Shown piece by piece: positions 53,770 through 64,000 of a DNA stretch of 64,000 bases. Every line of letters starts with the position of its first letter. The first letter of the stretch is position 1. Source of the DNA: Incurvaria masculella (Eukaryota > Arthropoda > Insecta > Lepidoptera > Incurvariidae); contig OX335665.1 of the NCBI GenBank assembly GCA_946894095.1, positions 3,172,001 to 3,236,000 of the forward strand. Direction: 5' to 3'. The notes under the pieces were generated by a model. The model was not told where the DNA came from and ran no database searches. It saw only the letters and a program-made list of their open reading frames with translations. A program made the position numbers and the translations under genes.

Positions 53770-54178
53770 GCCACTAGGCTCGTAGCCTAGTGGCGCGGGG
53801 ACCGGCCTATCGCACCAGAGGCCCGGGTTCAATACCAACTTGCACCACTGTCTTTCTCTTTCAGAGTTCGATAAGTGCATTTCGTCACAATGCGAGCTGC
53901 TCCATGGTTCGGAATCCATGTAAAACTGTAGGTCCCCTTCCACTACTAGGTGGTAGGGCTTAAGCCCGCCCGGGTTGGTACCATCGCATTGGATGAAAAG
54001 ATGGTCGAAGTGACAATGAAAATTTGTCCGTTCCATCCAGTTCAATGTAGCCGTGCTCATAAAGGGAAGGTCCTGGCATGGCACCTAATTCCTTCGGGAA
54101 TGTGGTGTATTGGGCTAATATCATAACGGTAGTTGTGTGGTATTAGCCATCCATGTCAGGTCGCATAAAAAAAAATCT
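53770..54178 (+). mobile_element. tRNA-headed SINE, full length
   Basis: Starts with a tRNA-like head: TAGCCTAGTGGCGCGGGG as A box and GGGTTCAATACC as B box. The body carries TTTCTCTTTCAGAGTTCGAT, CATTGGATGAAAAGATGG and GGTCCTGGCATGGCACCTAA. It ends GTCAGGTCGCAT then a run of A. Reference copy for the family in this window. Confidence 0.92.
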
Positions 54179-54179
54179 A

Positions 54180-55195
54180 GCAAAAACTTGTATGGAGTTT
54201 GACGTTTTTACGGAACTTTGAAGTTACGTAAACGCCAATGTAGGTAAGAACTCAGACTGACCACTCCGGTCTGTTGCCCAGTATACGCAAGTGTTCACCG
54301 TTAGTGAGTCACTGTTAATTCACCAGGGACTCATCAGTGACTCACAGGTGAGAGGCATAAGTAGACCAGCAGTAAGTTATTTTGTTTTCTGTGAAACCAT
54401 TTGGTCGGCCGAGGCCAGAGTTCGGAGAAGTCGCTTTAAATTCTTTGGTCGCTGCGCTTTTAGGTTCCATACTCTTTGCGCTTCTATTCTACAGCCGGGG
54501 CGCCACCACAGTGTTTTAAGGACTTTATTATATACCTTCATATTCTGTGGTTTTAATGTCTCGCTGATAAGCATTCGGCATATGGGATTTCGCTGATAAA
54601 GAAGAAATCGCTCTTGATATAAGTTTAATTCATTCTGCTAAAGCAATCGACGCACACAAAACAACGCGTGCAAAACACTTGTTGAAAGACGTGCTTGCTA
54701 CTAATACGTTATTCAAAACCGGTTCAACTTCCTGATATGTGGACAATGAAAAATTAATAACACTTCATGGATTGGAACCAGTTTCAAACCAACGCAAAGT
54801 GTGCCTTCAAACAATTTGTTTCAATAAAGGTTTCAAAATAATATTTCAGCGTGAAGTCAGCTGCATCTATGCATTGAAAGTGCAGCTATAATCATCCTAC
54901 TACGAAGTTGTTGAAAAATCTGAAGTTGTGAACAAAGTGAATTTGAAGTGATTTTACGGCTAAAATTGGACTTATGAAACACGCTGGGGTCTTGGCGAGG
55001 AGTGTTTACAATGGTACGTACAAACGAATATTCTGTTGATTTCTGAGTACACAGTGTATACAGACAAATGCCGTGGTTTAGAAAAATTTACAAAAAGCAA
55101 AAACTATATTAATATAATTAAGTTTTTTAGATCCAAAATTATACTCAAAACAGCTTATGTGTTTATGAATTAATTTTTTTAATTTCATAGATCCT
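54180..55195. other. No gene seen
   Basis: Mixed composition; short frames on both strands overlap each other and have no recognisable motif. Confidence 0.5.
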
Positions 55196-55199
55196 ATGA

Positions 55200-55905
55200 A
55201 TGTGACATGCATGTATGTATAATCGACCGTGAAGCAAATACACATTAATTCAAGAAAGATCCCTGTAAAAAGAACTACTTTACGAATATAATATGTTTGA
55301 ATGTTCAATATTTGCAGTCAAGGTCCATAACCCAGTTATATCGTTAAATCAATTGATGTAGGTATAATCTTTCTGTGTTAGTAGGAGCATTGATTACGTG
55401 AGGAGGGACTGTAGGAGAATTCCAAATTATGGGTATACCTACAGCAGGTGGCGAAATTGGTTGGACACAATACCCGCGAATGGTATGTTTTGATGGCTCG
55501 GGTTAAGCATTGCAGTATATTCGTAAAGTAGTTCTTGTTACAAGGATCATTCTTAAATTAATGTGTCCTTGCTTCACGGTCACGTTTTTTTTGCCACCTG
55601 CTGTATACCCATAATTTGAAATTCTCCTACAGTCCCTCTTCCCGTAATCAATGCCTCCTACTAACACAGTATTTAAAATTATACCTACATACATTTATGT
55701 AACGCTATATCTGCGTTAGACGTAACACTCACGAATGGTGTTTTGCTGGTTCGGGTCCAGCCTTGCAGTACATTCGTAAAGTAGTTCTTTTTGCAGGGAT
55801 CTTTCTTAAATTAACGGGTTCTTGCTTCACGGTCGATTATACATACATACATGTTACATTCCTTGGAATAACCGACGTACATGCTTAGCACGAAAAAGTA
55901 TATTT
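55200..55905. mobile_element. ATCGACCGTGAAGCAAGG / CATTCCTTGG elements, rearranged cluster
   Basis: Three partial ends (55210, 55500-55585, 55735-55850) in both orientations and two inverted CATAATTTGGAATTC blocks (near 55430 and 55610), ending CATTCCTTGGAATAACCGAC. Confidence 0.8.
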
Positions 55906-56455
55906 GCTTATAGTGTATTGGATTAACATAAATCTAATAATCTAGGAACTAAAGTTGAGTTCTAACTAAATCAATGGGTACAGATTAATTTTAGTTATTT
56001 CTATTATTTAGTTATTCACCAGTGTCACATGAAAAGTGACATAATAGGCCACTGCCAAGGTCTGTGATAAGCGTCATCAACTGGTCGTGTGCTGTATAAC
56101 TGACACCGTGTGCAAAGTGAGTTTGTAGGTAGGTAAACTTATTTGTCGACTCACGGTGTAGTATTGGTATGTTTAGCATATCTGTGGCATGATAAAAATT
56201 GTCATCAAACGAATGAAGATCGATGGAGGTGTACGCGACAGCTGTTTAGATATTGGAATCACTTGGGCGGGACAGGAGAAGATATGCCGTCAAAATTATT
56301 TCCTTTTTTTTTTCATTACATTTTCAACTACCTATACTAAGTTACGTCACAAAGATCCGCGGATTCGATCAACCCAGTAAAGAAGAACCCTCAAAGAAAC
56401 TTTACGGATTTACATGACATATTTTTCTGTCCACAATTATGAAATACACACAGGT
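55905..56455. other. No gene seen
   Basis: AT-rich, without repeats recognised in this window. Confidence 0.5.
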
Positions 56456-56535
56456 CTATTCAGAGTGGTCCGACTAACTTTAATCCGCCGGACTAAACCG
56501 GTTTTTGTATGGTTAGTCCGGTGCTAATCTCCTAA

Positions 56536-56594
56536 AGCTAGGTTTTTGCCTATGTAGGACTATTTTCTAGTCCTACGTTGGCAAAAGCCTAGCT
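56536..56594. repeat. 27-bp stem hairpin
   Basis: GCTAGGTTTTTGCC...TAGGACTA pairs with TAGTCCTA...GGCAAAAGCCTAGC with about three mismatches and a 5-base loop. Probably ends of a small element. Confidence 0.8.
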
Positions 56595-56679
56595 CACTTT
56601 CGAATGAGATTTTGAAATCAACCATGTCAAGTTTCAAAAGGTTTGGTTTGCGTTTTCGCATGCTTAATTTTCAATATGA

Positions 56680-57066
56680 CACTAGTGCTGAGATAAATAG
56701 TCCTAGCCGAAACAAATGCTGAGATTCAAAGACTTTGTTTATTTATTTATTTTATTTTAGACAGACAGCCTAGACTTGTCGCTTGGCTTAATCCAAGTAT
56801 AGTTTCCGACTGTCAAATTTGACATTCCTTCCATACATTTTATGCCAAAACTGACAGTTGGAAGGCATACTTTAGCTTAGCCAAGTACAAGTAATCTCTA
56901 TGAATCTGAGCATAAGACTAAAAAATAATAGTACTTTGTGATGTCACTTTGACACATTTTGTATGGTCGAAATATCATCACTTTGAAATGTCATCAAAGT
57001 GACGTTACAAAGTACTACTATTCTTTAGTCTTAGTTAATGTTACGACTATTTATCTCAGCATTAGT
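56680..57066. mobile_element. Nested foldback
   Basis: Outer arms TGCTGAGATAAATAGTC / GACTATTTATCTCAGCA; inner arms AAGACTAAAAAATAATAGTA with ATGTCACTTTGA and their complements around 56970. Confidence 0.82.
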
Positions 57067-57104
57067 CTAAGCTGTGTCATAATAACCATTATGCAACCAT
57101 TAGC

Positions 57105-57245
57105 GGCTCGTGGCTCGGGAGCGAGTAGACTTGCCTTCCATCACAGAGTTCCGGGTTCAAACCCCGCCCCATTCATGCACCACTTTCTTTAATTTCTGAG
57201 TTGGATAAATGCATTTCGTTACAAATGCGAGCTGTTCAATGGTTA
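57105..57245 (+). mobile_element. tRNA-headed SINE, head only
   Basis: Contains GGGTTCAAACCCCG as B box and ATGCACCACTTTCTTTAATT; stops at ATGGTTAC. Confidence 0.82.
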
Positions 57246-57544
57246 CACACAACAGCGAATTACAGGTATTTTGCTGGAAATCTGTCTGAAATTTATGCCT
57301 TATTTAATAATGATGTGAAATTTTAATCCTTCACAGGCAGTGCCGTGTGATTTCGTGTGCTACTTTTATTGTATACGATGCCATCAAATAATCTAGACTG
57401 CCATTAAGTATGACTTAACACATTCACGCTCAGCGTCTATAGCCGTATGGTCCAAACATTTCGATGTCCCGTATTTTCTGACACCGCATGCAAGGGTCGT
57501 TGACCGCACGAACGTGTTAAATAGTAACGGTGGGCAAAACTCTG

Positions 57545-57740
57545 TGCAGCTCGTGGTGTAGGGGATAGAAGACTTATCTTCCATGCGAGATGTCTGGGTT
57601 CAAATTCTCGGCCCCGTCATGTACCACTTTCTTTCTCTTTCTGAGTTGGATAAGTGCATTTCGTTATAAATGTCCAGTTACATAAATCCATGTACCTCCA
57701 TGTCCAGTTACATGAGAAAATACATCTTTTCATGCATACT
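57545..57740 (+). mobile_element. tRNA-headed SINE, internally deleted
   Basis: Head (CTGGGTTCAAATTCTCGG) and TTTCTCTTTCTGAGTTGGAT joined directly to the tail GTCCAGTTACAT, which is repeated twice. Confidence 0.8.
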
Positions 57741-58080
57741 CTACGGTTACATCATATATCCATTCCAATTATTCGCGGTACGGTCTCTCAGGCCGCCTGG
57801 GCACGACATTTCTGCTCACATCTGCTTTGTAAATTTCTTTCGTCATTCTTTCGTCACCCATTCGTTCCATATGTCCAAACCATCTCAGATGGTACACTGA
57901 CCAATATAGACCTATGGTCGAAGGTTAGTTTTTTATATATGAATTGAACTTGAATGAATTGCATTGAGTGTGTTATTCAATAACTTGAGGCCGACATATA
58001 CGCCTTCTTAATTTTCTTAATTCATATTGATCTTCTTGTAGTTTATTTGTTTCTTTAGTTTCGAATTTACAAAATTGTGT

Positions 58081-58123
<43 letters not shown>

Positions 58124-58124
58124 C
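58081..58124 (-). repeat. (TAAA)n tail of a Jockey-like element
   Basis: Eleven TTTA units on the + strand. On the - strand this is an (AAAT)n tail at the 3' end of the LINE fragment at 58080-59355. Confidence 0.85.
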
Positions 58125-58831
58125 ATTCGACCGTTGTCAAAACGGTATTTTAAAAAACACTATATAGATTACACAGTTATTACTAAAATGTAGCTAATAC
58201 TATTTAACTAATACTACTTAAATTAACATTAAAAACACAATCCTTGATGACCAATACAGCAATAAAATTTAAAATTAAAATTAAAAATAAATATATTAAT
58301 TAAAATAAGATTAAAATGAAGTAAAAAAAACCTTGTAACATTTTATATAATTAATTCGACTTGCGCCATCATGCAGTTGTGTAGTAAAATTAGAAAATAA
58401 ATTAAAAGTTAAAAATAAAAGTAAACATTTTCATGCAAAAAAAAAAGTTGATTAAAAAAAAAATTAAAATTAGTTTAACGGTATTAATTATGGTTCATAA
58501 TATTAAATTAATATTGGTTCATAATATTTCAAGTACGTTTTGTTTTATATTTTTTACAACTGAAGGTTCTTCTGTTAACTGTTTCTCGTCTTTTGCTTTT
58601 GTGTTGTATTATTATAAATTTTTTTTAAAGTTTGTTTAGCTTGAAAATTTTTTGAAGCATGCTGTGCTTGTCTTTAATTGTAGATAGTTTCCGATAGTTT
58701 TTTTTATCTCCATTCTTTTTACGAGCTGTCACAAAAATAGGACATTCAGTAAAACGTTTGTAGGGTGAGGTTGTCTTGTCAGGTATGCCCCCAGTGAAGC
58801 ATCCTGCTCTATTCACTTGCACGTTTGTGCA

Positions 58832-59350
58832 TTATGTGTTTGCCAGGTTGTCCTGGGGAATACGTCTTTTAAGACGAGGGGCTTGTCTTTTTTTGTCCAT
58901 TAACCCACAGGCTAGTCGGTTTGGATGCATTTGGATTCTCGCTCGATAGCTTTCTGAACACATTGTTATTTCTTCCTTTACATTCAACATGCCAAGGTCA
59001 TTGTGAATTATTTCATTGGTTATATCAGCATCAGTGATGATTCTAAGCATCTTATTCTGGAACCTCTGGATGATCTCGATGTTTGAGTGTGAAGCTGTTC
59101 CCCACAGCTGGATGCCATATGTCCAAATTGGTTTGATGATCGTTTTGTACAAAAGTACTTTATTACCAAGGCTTAATTGTGAGTTGCGGCTCATCATCCA
59201 GGACATTTTGCGGAGCTGCAAGCCAAGCTGTTTTCTCTTTGTGAAAATGTGTTTCTTCCAGGTGAGTCTTCTGTCCAGGTAGAGGCCCAGGTACTTTACA
59301 TGGTCGCTTTGAGGTATCTGCAGACCGTTAAGTGTGACAGGAGGGCACGT
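58832..59350 (-). pseudogene. Jockey-like LINE, C-terminal part of ORF2
   Basis: The - strand reads TCPPVTLNGLQIPQSDHVKY then LGLYLDRRLTWKKHI, LLYKTIIKPIWTYGIQLWG and IEIIQRFQNKMLRIITDA, the region after the reverse transcriptase palm in Jockey-type elements. It ends at a stop near 58832, with a second open frame continuing to 58625. The element is 5'-truncated at about 59355 and ends in (TAAA)n at 58081, so it spans about 1.27 kb. Confidence 0.88.
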
Positions 59351-59702
59351 CTCTTAGTATTAATGTATTTTGTTTTGTGTAACAATTTTTTTGAAACAAG
59401 TCTACGTCGACAAACCAAATAAAAAAAGAAAAGTACAAACGTTCACAAAGATTATGGCGCATATTGCATTGAATGATCCTAAGAGCACATGTGCGACTTT
59501 TAACTACAAAAGTATTTATATTTAGACTTGTTATCTCTCAGTTATTATTAAGTGGTTAATAACACGGTGATTAATCGTCTGCGCTGAGTAGATTCTTGTT
59601 AAAACTGGTGCATAGGTTACTTTAATGCATTCACTGATTATGGCTAAAGTTTACTGCTAAAAGTGTATTGGAGAGTTTTTGCTCAAATAATCAAATTTGA
59701 AG

Positions 59703-60068
59703 TGGTTTTGCTCCTGGTGTAGGGGCTAGAGGACCTTTAATACAAGAGGTTATAAGTTCAAATCCTTGCCCTGGTCATGCACCACTTTCTTTCTCTTTCT
59801 GAGTTGGATAAGTGTATTTAGTTACGAATACGAGCTGTTCCATGGTTCGGAACCCATGTAAAACTGTAGGTCCCCTTCCCCTACTAGGTGGTAGGGTTAA
59901 GCCCGCTCGAGTTGGCACCGTCGTATAGATGGGATGATGATCGAAGCAGCAATAATTGCCCATGTTTTCCATCCAGTTCAATGTAGCATTTAAGAAATTC
60001 CTGTTATGGCACCTAATTCCTTGACTGTGAGTGTGGTATTAGCCATCAAAGTCCAGTTAAAAAAAACG
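59703..60068 (+). mobile_element. tRNA-headed SINE
   Basis: Diverged head (CTGGTGTAGGGGCTAGAGGA), usual body and a terminal A run, followed directly by a GGAC-family element. Confidence 0.9.
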
Positions 60069-60318
60069 GCCAAGTGCGAGTCGGAATCGCACACGAAAGG
60101 TTCCGTACCATCGTACAAGATTTAACACACTTTTTTTATTATAATTTTTTAACTTTACCTATTTGTTGTTATAGCGGCAAAATAAATGCACACTCTGTGA
60201 AAATTTCGGCTGCCCACCTATTACGGTTCATGGGATACAACCCTGTGGCAGACGGACGGACCGACAGCGGAGGCTTAGTGGTTCCGTTGTTACCCTTTGG
60301 GTACGGAACCCTAAAAAA
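60060..60318 (+). mobile_element. GGCCAAGTGCGAG / GGAC-type dispersed element
   Basis: Full length with a short tetramer tract, directly after a SINE A tail. Confidence 0.9.
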
Positions 60319-60319
60319 A

Positions 60320-60531
60320 CATATGTGACGGTTTACTGCGTCGTTCGGTTAATGAACTGTGCGGTGCCTCAAACGATCTCCTTGCCGAAGGTTGAGCGAT
60401 ATAAGCAGCCGCGGTTCGGCCGTCGCAAACAGTCGCAAACAGCCGATCCGGCTGCGAGCGGAACTTTCCAACAACGCATCGGACTGGTAATGTGGGCCAC
60501 GCCTTTGTTGACAAAAGCTCTTATCGGTGTT
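60320..60531. other. GC-richer segment before the 82-bp array
   Basis: Short overlapping frames on both strands; no motif recognised. Confidence 0.45.
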
Positions 60532-61346
60532 GGCATAACAGGATGTTATAGTGCTCTGTTAGTCTTTTAAGGGTTCTATTAGTCAAACATGCCCTATACA
60601 ATCGTAGGTTGTTGGCATAACAGGATGTTATAGTGCTCTGTTAGTCTTTTAAGGGTTCTATTAGTCAAACACGCCCTATACAATCGTAGGTTGTTGGCAT
60701 AACAGGATGTTATAGTGCTCTGTTAGTCTTTTAAGGGTTCTATTAGTCAAACACGCCCTATACAATCGTAGGTTGTTGGCATAACAGGATGTTATAGTGC
60801 TCTGTTAGTCTTTTAAGGGTTCTATTAGTCAAACACGTCCTTTACATTTATAGGTTGTTGGCATAACATGATGTTATAGTGCTCTGTTAGTCTTTTAAGG
60901 GTTCTATTAGTCAAACACGCCCTATACAATCGTAGATGATTGGCATAACAGGATATTATAGTGCTCTGTTAGTCTTTTAAGGGTTCTATTAGTCAAACAC
61001 GCCCTTTACATTCGTAGGTTGTTGGAATAACAAGATGTTATAGTGCTCTGTTAGTCTTTTAAGGGTTCTATCAGTCAAACACGCCCTATACAATCGTAGG
61101 TTGTTGGCATAACAGGATGTTATAGTGCTCTGTTAGTCTTGTAAGGGTTCTATTAGTCAAACACGCCCTATACAATCGTAGGTTGTTGGCATAACAGGAT
61201 GTTATAGTGCTCTGTTAGTCTTTTAAGGGTTCTATTAGTCAAACACGCCCTATACAATCGTAGGTTGTTGGCATAACAGGATGTTATAGTGCTCTGTTAG
61301 TATTTTAAGGGCTCTATTAGTCAAACACGCCCTATACAATCGTAGG
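60532..61346. repeat. 10-copy, exact 82-bp tandem array
   Basis: GGCATAAC (one GGAATAAC) recurs at 60532, 60614, 60696, 60778, 60860, 60942, 61024, 61106, 61188 and 61270, an 82-bp period without any indel. Units contain TTAGTCTTTTAAGGGTTCTA and TCAAACACGCCC. No coding potential is seen. Confidence 0.97.
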
Positions 61347-61379
61347 TACTTTCATATTGTTTTGTGCGGACACGCCATA

Positions 61380-61590
61380 TAAGATAATTTATCCGGTTAT
61401 GTACCATCGCATTGAATGGACGATTGTCGAGGTGCCAATTAAAATTGTCCCTGTTTTCCATCCAGTTCCATGAAGCCGAGCAATATAAGAAAGGTCTTGG
61501 AATGGCACCTAGTTCCAACAAGGTGTTTTAGGCAAATATCTGAAGGTCACTTTGGTATTAGCCATCCATGTCCAGTTACATAAAAAAATT
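61380..61590 (+). mobile_element. tRNA-headed SINE, 5'-truncated
   Basis: Family body from GTACCATCGCATTGAATGGA to the terminal A run; immediately follows the 82-bp array. Confidence 0.85.
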
Positions 61591-61599
61591 TAGCTATTA

Positions 61600-61710
61600 C
61601 TATAGGATAGCTAATACCAACTGTCATGATACTAGCCTAACACACCACATGTGAACTAGGTGCTATGCCAGGACCTTATATTGCTCGGCTACATTGATGC
61701 TGAGCTAGTA
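61600..61710 (-). mobile_element. tRNA-headed SINE fragment, inverted next to the previous copy
   Basis: ATAGCTAATACCAACTGTCATG and CTAGGTGCTATGCCAGGACC; with the copy at 61380 it makes an inverted pair tail to tail. Confidence 0.75.
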
Positions 61711-61714
61711 CACA

Positions 61715-62420
61715 CAATGAATTAGAAGGTAGTATTCTAGATTGGTGACCGTTTTCATCCATTGAGGCTGGCCGTGTTTCGGATCTCACGTGATAAAAGT
61801 CCGCTTCTCTACTAACTAGAAGCGGCAATAAATATTTATATTGTTTATATTATTTATATTGTTTTTTATTGCGTTGAATGTAGCCACGCCTAGGGATGGT
61901 CCTGGCATGGCACCAATTCCTGCAAAAATGCGGTCTCCTTTAAAACAGTTGCCGTGGAAGCAGCCTGTGCAATCTATTTATGAGAACATGTGACGCGCCT
62001 TCATTATTCAGGAATTTCGTTATCTGAGTATAGATATGACGTTTGGCCCCCAACGTGACAAATATTATGTTCGTGAATCGTGTTATTGCACTTTAATGCG
62101 ATATTTCGTTATTAGGTTATCTTTCCATTTTAAAAATAATGTTAATTCATTGTTCATGCTGGGGAATTTTCACTCATAACATTCATATTACACATATTAG
62201 TTTTTATGTAAGTGTAGGTTTTTATACAGAGTCAACTGACATATGAAACCATAATCGTTTCATACAAAATGTATTGAAATGTCTTTATTTACTCAAAAAA
62301 AAAATCAACATGTAGCTTCAAAATAATGATCTGAAGTTATGTTTTAAGTTTTACTTTCAAATATTGAGGAAAAGTTAAGAATTTTTTATTGACAAAGAAT
62401 CACTAGGTCACCTCTAATGT
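61715..62420. other. No gene seen
   Basis: AT-rich, with one small SINE piece at 61860-61930 (GGTCCTGGCATGGCACC). Confidence 0.5.
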
Positions 62421-62421
62421 A

Positions 62422-62627
62422 TAGGGTTGCCATCTATCCGGGTTTCCCCGGATTTGTCCTAGTTTAGAGGGCATCCGAGGAGCGTCCGGGCTGGGCTTAT
62501 TTGTAGTCCGGGTTTACGAATTGGCTGACTGTTTAAAAACCTGGTGTACATGTCCGGGTTCTGGGTTCTAAAATCCGGGGTTTTCACGTCTTGTCCTGGT
62601 TGCCAAATTTAAGAGATGGCAACCCTA
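62422..62627. mobile_element. TA-flanked MITE (GGGTTGCCATCT ends)
   Basis: TAGGGTTGCCATCT at the left and AGATGGCAACCCTA at the right; interior has repeated CCGGG. TA target duplication suggests a Tc1/mariner-type relative. Confidence 0.85.
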
Positions 62628-62642
62628 CTTATGTACCATGCG

Positions 62643-62680
62643 CATGGTGACCTGCGCATACAAATGCGCAGGTCACCATG
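62643..62680. repeat. Perfect 17-bp hairpin
   Basis: CATGGTGACCTGCGCAT, loop ACAA, then the exact complement. No gene is adjacent. Confidence 0.9.
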
Positions 62681-62785
62681 CTTTATTTATTGAAAACTAG
62701 AGAAATCATGAAAATCTCACAAAAAAACCTTTCACATTCCATGAGCGCGACTCCTGTATAACGATTTGAGAAGTCTCATCGTGCA

Positions 62786-62893
62786 GATGTGTTCCATCTT
62801 CCTCTAACACGAGGTAGCGGTACTTGAGTTGACGTCTCACTCCCACACTCTGTCCGTCTTGTAAACACAGCGCAATATGTTAGGTCTATGCTC
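62786..62893. repeat. Single dispersed copy of the 100-bp array unit
   Basis: It matches the 28.2-29.46 kb unit along its length, including GTACTTGAGTTGACGTCTCA and AGCGCAATATGTTAGGTCTA. It shows the array monomer also exists outside the array, 33 kb away. Confidence 0.9.
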
Positions 62894-62904
62894 AAACTTA
62901 AGTG

Positions 62905-63385
62905 GTGCCTAGACATTGCGAAGGCAGTTGACCGGGTCGGGCACAAGGCACTGCTTTCCAAGCTGCACTCCTATAGCCTTCCACCGAGCTGTGTAACTAG
63001 ATCACCGATTTTCCGCATGGCCGCAACATAAACGTCTAAGTTGACGGTTGTTGCTCCAAAGCCATATCAGTGAACACCGGCGTACCGCAGAGCTCTTAGC
63101 TGTCCCCAACCCTTTTTCTGCTGCAAATTAATGATCTGCTTAATTTTGCCGACATTTATTGTCTCACTTATGACATCACGGTGCTAGCCAGGTACACCAG
63201 TCACCGGACCGCAAGCCGGGCTGAAGTGGAGGAGGATAGGCTCGTTGTTAAACTCGGATAGATACTGGAAAAAGTTTCCGGATGGTGTCTCCAGAACCTC
63301 GTCGAGTTTAACGCGAGCAAGACACAGGCGTGCGTATTCAGCGTGAAGCGGACTCCGTTCAGTGCGACTCCGACCTTCCAGGAAG
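62905..63385 (+). pseudogene. Degenerate LINE reverse transcriptase fragment
   Basis: The + strand reads LDIAKAVDRVGHKALLSKLH, then FFLLQINDLLNFADI, then ARYTSHRTASRAEVEED and LVEFNASKTQACVFSVKRTP with stops and frameshifts. This is the palm region of a Jockey-type reverse transcriptase; the catalytic Tyr-Ala-Asp-Asp position reads TYDI, so it is dead. Confidence 0.85.
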
Positions 63386-63394
63386 CAATATGGT

Positions 63395-63515
63395 CGCCAA
63401 TTTGAATAGGCAATGAAAAATTGATTTTGTTTTCCATACAGTTCAGACCCGTCCTCATAAATCCTGCATGACACCTTATTCCTTTGGGAATGTCGTATAT
63501 TGGGCTAATTTTTTT
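63395..63515 (+). mobile_element. tRNA-headed SINE fragment
   Basis: GGCAATGAAAAATTGATTTT to ATTGGGCTAAT block, joined to the dead reverse transcriptase. Confidence 0.75.
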
Positions 63516-63519
63516 TATT

Positions 63520-64000
63520 TTTTATTACTAGCTGGATTATTTCATGGATAAAAAGTGGCCCACATGGGTCCAAAATAGGGTCCAACTGGTCCAGGACAAT
63601 GTATCCATCTACCAAATGTAATCAAGATCGTTTGAGCCGAAATAGCATGATTTAATGAGAAACATCCAATAATTCCTATTTAGAGCTTCGTTGACATTTG
63701 GTGGCTATTTAAAAAAAAAGCATTTTCCGCCAGAACCTTTCTGCACTTGCACTGTTATATTGCTTACCTAGTAAGTAAGTATTGTGTAACGTAGGGAAGT
63801 TTTGCGTGGACTCCAACCCACAGCCAGCCTCAACATCGAAAACGGTAACCATCCCAAATCTGACTGCTCCCAGAGATGTTATACATTGATAAAATACGCA
63901 TATAAATCGGTGGTTCTCAAGTTATAGGAATTTATCACTCTACTCACCCCTCTGGTAATGAAGTGTTATATTATGTACCCTATAAGTTTTGAGTAGAATC
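63520..64000. other. No gene seen at the right edge
   Basis: AT-rich, no recognisable feature. Confidence 0.5.

Noticed and set aside
60532..61346. Possible CRISPR array
   Set aside because: The whole 82-bp unit repeats without variable spacers and the sequence is eukaryotic.

Overview
The window reads as a lepidopteran (moth or butterfly) nuclear genome segment. It has long introns with short exons, GC-rich coding islands in AT-rich DNA, and a dense load of tRNA-headed SINEs, TTAA-flanked MITEs, foldback elements, P-like and Jockey/RTE-like remnants of the kind common in Lepidoptera. No species is claimed. Splice sites and reading phases were worked out by hand; nothing was run against a database.

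Two multi-exon genes converge. (1) On the + strand, 3485-19848, eight coding exons encode a predicted 379-residue secreted protein with a signal peptide, an N-terminal Cys/Gly module and four thyroglobulin type-1 (TY) units. Every intron phase matches; only the start of exon 2 is uncertain. (2) On the - strand, 52454-26911, nine exons encode Lunapark (predicted 345 residues), the ER three-way-junction protein. It has a myristoylation-type MG start, a coiled coil, a two-helix membrane hairpin, a C4 zinc finger and an acidic tail. All phases match. Exon 7 has two possible donors.

The most unusual content is inside these genes. In the TY gene, the exon encoding the first half of TY1, with its splice donor and some intron, is repeated 12 times at a 206-bp period (11.73-14.2 kb). 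In Lunapark, the 3' two-thirds of the membrane-hairpin exon, with its donor and some intron, is repeated about 18 times at a 212-bp period (35.87-39.76 kb). Copies are almost identical, keep donors and an open frame, and carry acceptor-like sites in usable phase. Two neighbouring genes with independent amplification of an exon plus donor at nearly the same period is the main result. Fragments of the TY exons also occur at 8.0 kb and 15.5 kb.

Other arrays: 172 bp (4.85-5.5 kb), about 90-100 bp in a Lunapark intron (28.2-29.46 kb, with a lone copy at 62.8 kb), 82 bp (60.53-61.35 kb), and an irregular 110-135 bp repeat just past the Lunapark stop (26.34-26.88 kb).

Mobile DNA: four families with TTAA target sites (piggyBac-type), one placed 26 bp upstream of the last TY-gene acceptor; a 1.7-kb P-like element with an 8-bp target duplication and a degenerate THAP exon, whose empty site survives nearby; a second THAP exon at 7.03 kb; an LTR with adjacent primer-binding site at 8.5-9.07 kb; Jockey-like and RTE-like C-terminal fragments; and a 221-bp near-perfect foldback at 9.07-9.29 kb. 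From 52.5 kb to the right end no host gene was recognised.
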